64,000 nt of DNA from Formicarius rufipectus (lineage: Eukaryota > Chordata > Aves > Passeriformes > Formicariidae): contig VXAU01001871.1 in the NCBI GenBank assembly GCA_013399695.1, positions 186,001-250,000 of the forward strand, written 5' to 3'. The notes beneath the pieces were generated by a model, which saw only the letters and a list, made by a program, of their open reading frames with translations, searched no databases and was not told the DNA's origin. Positions 62,241 through 64,000 of the stretch are shown here, one piece after another (positions within the stretch are counted from its first letter, which is position 1; each line of letters starts with the position of its first letter). Made by a program: the position numbers and the translations under genes.

Positions 62241-62670
62241 CCGCGCCTCCCTCCCGGGTGGGCACCCGCCCCCCGGCTGCTTCTGGGATTTGTCCCCCTC
62301 GGCTACCCACCTTGTCCCTGTTTTTGGAGCCAGGGATATCCCGCACCTCTGGACCGGACCCTTCCCTTCCCCTCTGAAACCCGATCCTTTCCCTGGTCCC
62401 TTTGGAGGCAAAGCTCCTGCAGGTCTGGGGTGGTTATGAAAAATAAAAGATAAAAGATCAGAGTGAGAACAGTTCCTCTTCTTAGAGTTTGTGCTCCCCT
62501 CTAAGACTTTGAGATCGCGGTGAGGGGCAGGAATTAATCTAGTCCAAAATCTCCATGTGCTGCTCTTCGAATCCCCTGCTTCCTCCAGTTTTATTCAGCT
62601 GCAATTTCCCCACAGTTCAGGCAGAATTCCTGCATCCTTTTTCCGGTGCCTGTTGCCTCTTTCCCTCCTT

Positions 62671-62720
62671 AAAGAAAAAACAAAACAAAACAAAACAAAA
62701 CAAACAAACCAAAAAAAAAC
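62671..62720. repeat. (AAAAC)n microsatellite
   Basis: CAAAA is repeated about five times, then CAAAC and a run of A. Confidence 0.9.
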
Positions 62721-63292
62721 CCCTCTGTGTTTCTGTGGGAACAGCACAGGGGCTACTGCCACCCCTGTCCCGGAGGGTCAAGATCCTCCATCGATGGGAC
62801 CCTTCTGTCCATCAGGGCATCTCCGGGGAGGGCATACAGCCCTGGTTGCTGTCCCTGGGGTTGGGGCCCACAGCAGAGCCCCCAGTGCCCACCTCCCCGG
62901 GCATTTCTGTCACCAGCAGGGGTGTCTGAGCCCAGTTCTTACTTCACCAGTCTTCCTCAGAAGGCTGACAATTGTATTCATATTTTATTTAATTTTTTTT
63001 CCTAGACTTTTTCATCCCTTTTGGAGCATGCCCCCTCCTTTTTGGGACCCACATTCCAGGAAGGAACTGCTGAAATCTCCATCCTCCCCATACATAGAGG
63101 TGCCCTTTAGTTGTCAGGGCAGGTGGCATCACCCCACAGACGGGGATCAGGTTGGAGACCTCCTGGCCTGGCAGGAGGATGGACAAGACGCCACTCAACC
63201 CTGGAGAGAGAAAGCCTTGGGGTCAACCAGCAGTTTGGCAAGCCAGGGACCCTGAAGGACCCCCCAGCCCTGTGCAGGTGAGACCCCTGGGA

Positions 63293-63358
63293 GATGGATG
63301 GATGGATGGATGGATGGATGGATGGATGGATGGATGGATGGATGGACGGATGGATGGA
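63293..63358. repeat. (GATG)n tetranucleotide microsatellite
   Basis: About 16 tandem GATG units with one GACG interruption near the right end. Confidence 0.95.
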
Positions 63359-64000
63359 GACTGACCAAAGAGGCACAGTGTGGTGTCCCTGCTTCTCTCT
63401 GGAAGGGGAGAGGCTGTTCCTGGTTTAGGGGTGATTCCATGCAAACCACTGGGGCAGGGAGCAAGTTTGGGATCTCACCGTGGCCTCAGTGCTGCCTTGG
63501 TGACAAACCAGACAGAAATAAGGCAAGAGGGACTGGCCTTGTTTTTATCAGACTGGCCTTATAACGTGGGATTTTGGGATCTGGCAGAGGCGGGGTGGTT
63601 CATAAGGGCTCAGGTGATGGGCACTGCCCCAGTGCTTGTGGCCTCTGCTTATGCTCCAAGACCTGAAACTGCGGACCTTGTGCACAGGGAGTGAAATACA
63701 ATGAGCCTGCCCCGGGAGAGCAGCCCAGGAATGAGGACCCGGTGGGAAAAGAGCCCTGGGCACGTCGGCCAAAGTGCTGTTAGTGGCGCTGGGATGATGA
63801 GGAGCGATGCGGGACGTCTCCAGTGACAGGGCTGGGACGGGCTCTCGGGACTGTGGCAGTTCCCTGGGGCACAGCGGGACTGAGCCTGGTCCCTGCCCGC
63901 CGGGACACCCTCACCCGTCCTGGGGACAGAGGGCTCTCATCCCTCCACAGAACCCAGCGGGAAGCACTGCCCAGGAGAGCTGTTAGGACAACGCGGCCAA

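Larger units (their letters stand above)
62241..64000. other. NKX2-4 upstream flank
   Basis: No gene is supported. It contains two simple repeats (62671-62720 and 63293-63358). NKX2-2 would be expected further to the right, outside the window. Confidence 0.6.

Noticed and set aside
59889..62411. 840-residue minus-strand open frame, and other long frames spanning the 862-N gap
   Set aside because: Their length comes from reading N as open codons. Only the frame ending in LLYGRTW at 60397 has a recognisable product, and its sequence beyond the gap is not an NKX2-4 N-terminus.
1..64000. CRISPR arrays, tRNA or rRNA genes, intact endogenous viruses, toxin genes or a novel multi-gene system
   Set aside because: Reading both strands showed none of these. 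The window is accounted for by three vertebrate genes, simple repeats, CR1 remnants and candidate regulatory DNA.

Overview
The window is vertebrate nuclear DNA, most likely from a bird. The evidence is intron-rich genes with GT-AG splice sites, CpG-rich promoters, and two fragments of CR1, the dominant LINE family of birds and other sauropsids. The gene order KIZ (+), XRN2 (+), NKX2-4 (-) is the conserved tetrapod order of this neighbourhood (human 20p11.22), where NKX2-2 and PAX1 lie next. Nothing bacterial, viral or CRISPR-like is present.

Layout. About 2.5-17.8 kb: the 3' part of KIZ (kizuna, a centrosomal protein). Six exons can be chained in frame to the stop codon, encoding 195 C-terminal residues; the 5' part lies off the left edge. 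About 17.8-20.5 kb: a short intergenic spacer with one AT-rich block that looks like conserved non-coding DNA. 20.5-21.4 kb: a C-rich degenerate minisatellite and the XRN2 promoter. Here a 393-bp block occurs twice, with no difference seen, and the second copy is bracketed by single Ns, which looks like a false duplication made during assembly. 21,441-57,349: the complete XRN2 coding sequence, 30 exons summing to 2,853 nt (950 codons plus stop), all in frame with GT-AG borders. The 3' UTR probably runs to an AATAAA at 58.31 kb. 59.9-60.57 kb: the 3' UTR and last 56 codons of NKX2-4 on the minus strand, convergent with XRN2. 60,569-61,430: an 862-bp run of N that hides the rest of NKX2-4, including the homeodomain. 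61.4-64 kb: a very GC-rich CpG island and upstream flank with simple repeats.

How the genes relate. XRN2 is the nuclear 5'-3' exoribonuclease of transcription termination and RNA processing, and KIZ is a centrosome and spindle-pole factor. Neither is functionally tied to NKX2-4, a developmental homeobox gene. Their long linkage is best explained by KIZ and XRN2 being bystanders whose introns carry regulatory DNA for the NKX2-4/NKX2-2/PAX1 side. Several intronic AT-rich blocks with homeodomain-, forkhead- and octamer-like words fit that idea, but conservation could not be tested here.

I found no undescribed biological system. The points most worth a second look are the apparent false duplication at the XRN2 promoter, a CR1 fragment ending about 8 bp before the XRN2 exon 4 splice acceptor, the missing NKX2-4 homeodomain, a 65-nt uninterrupted pyrimidine tract before a 46-nt KIZ exon, and the candidate regulatory blocks.
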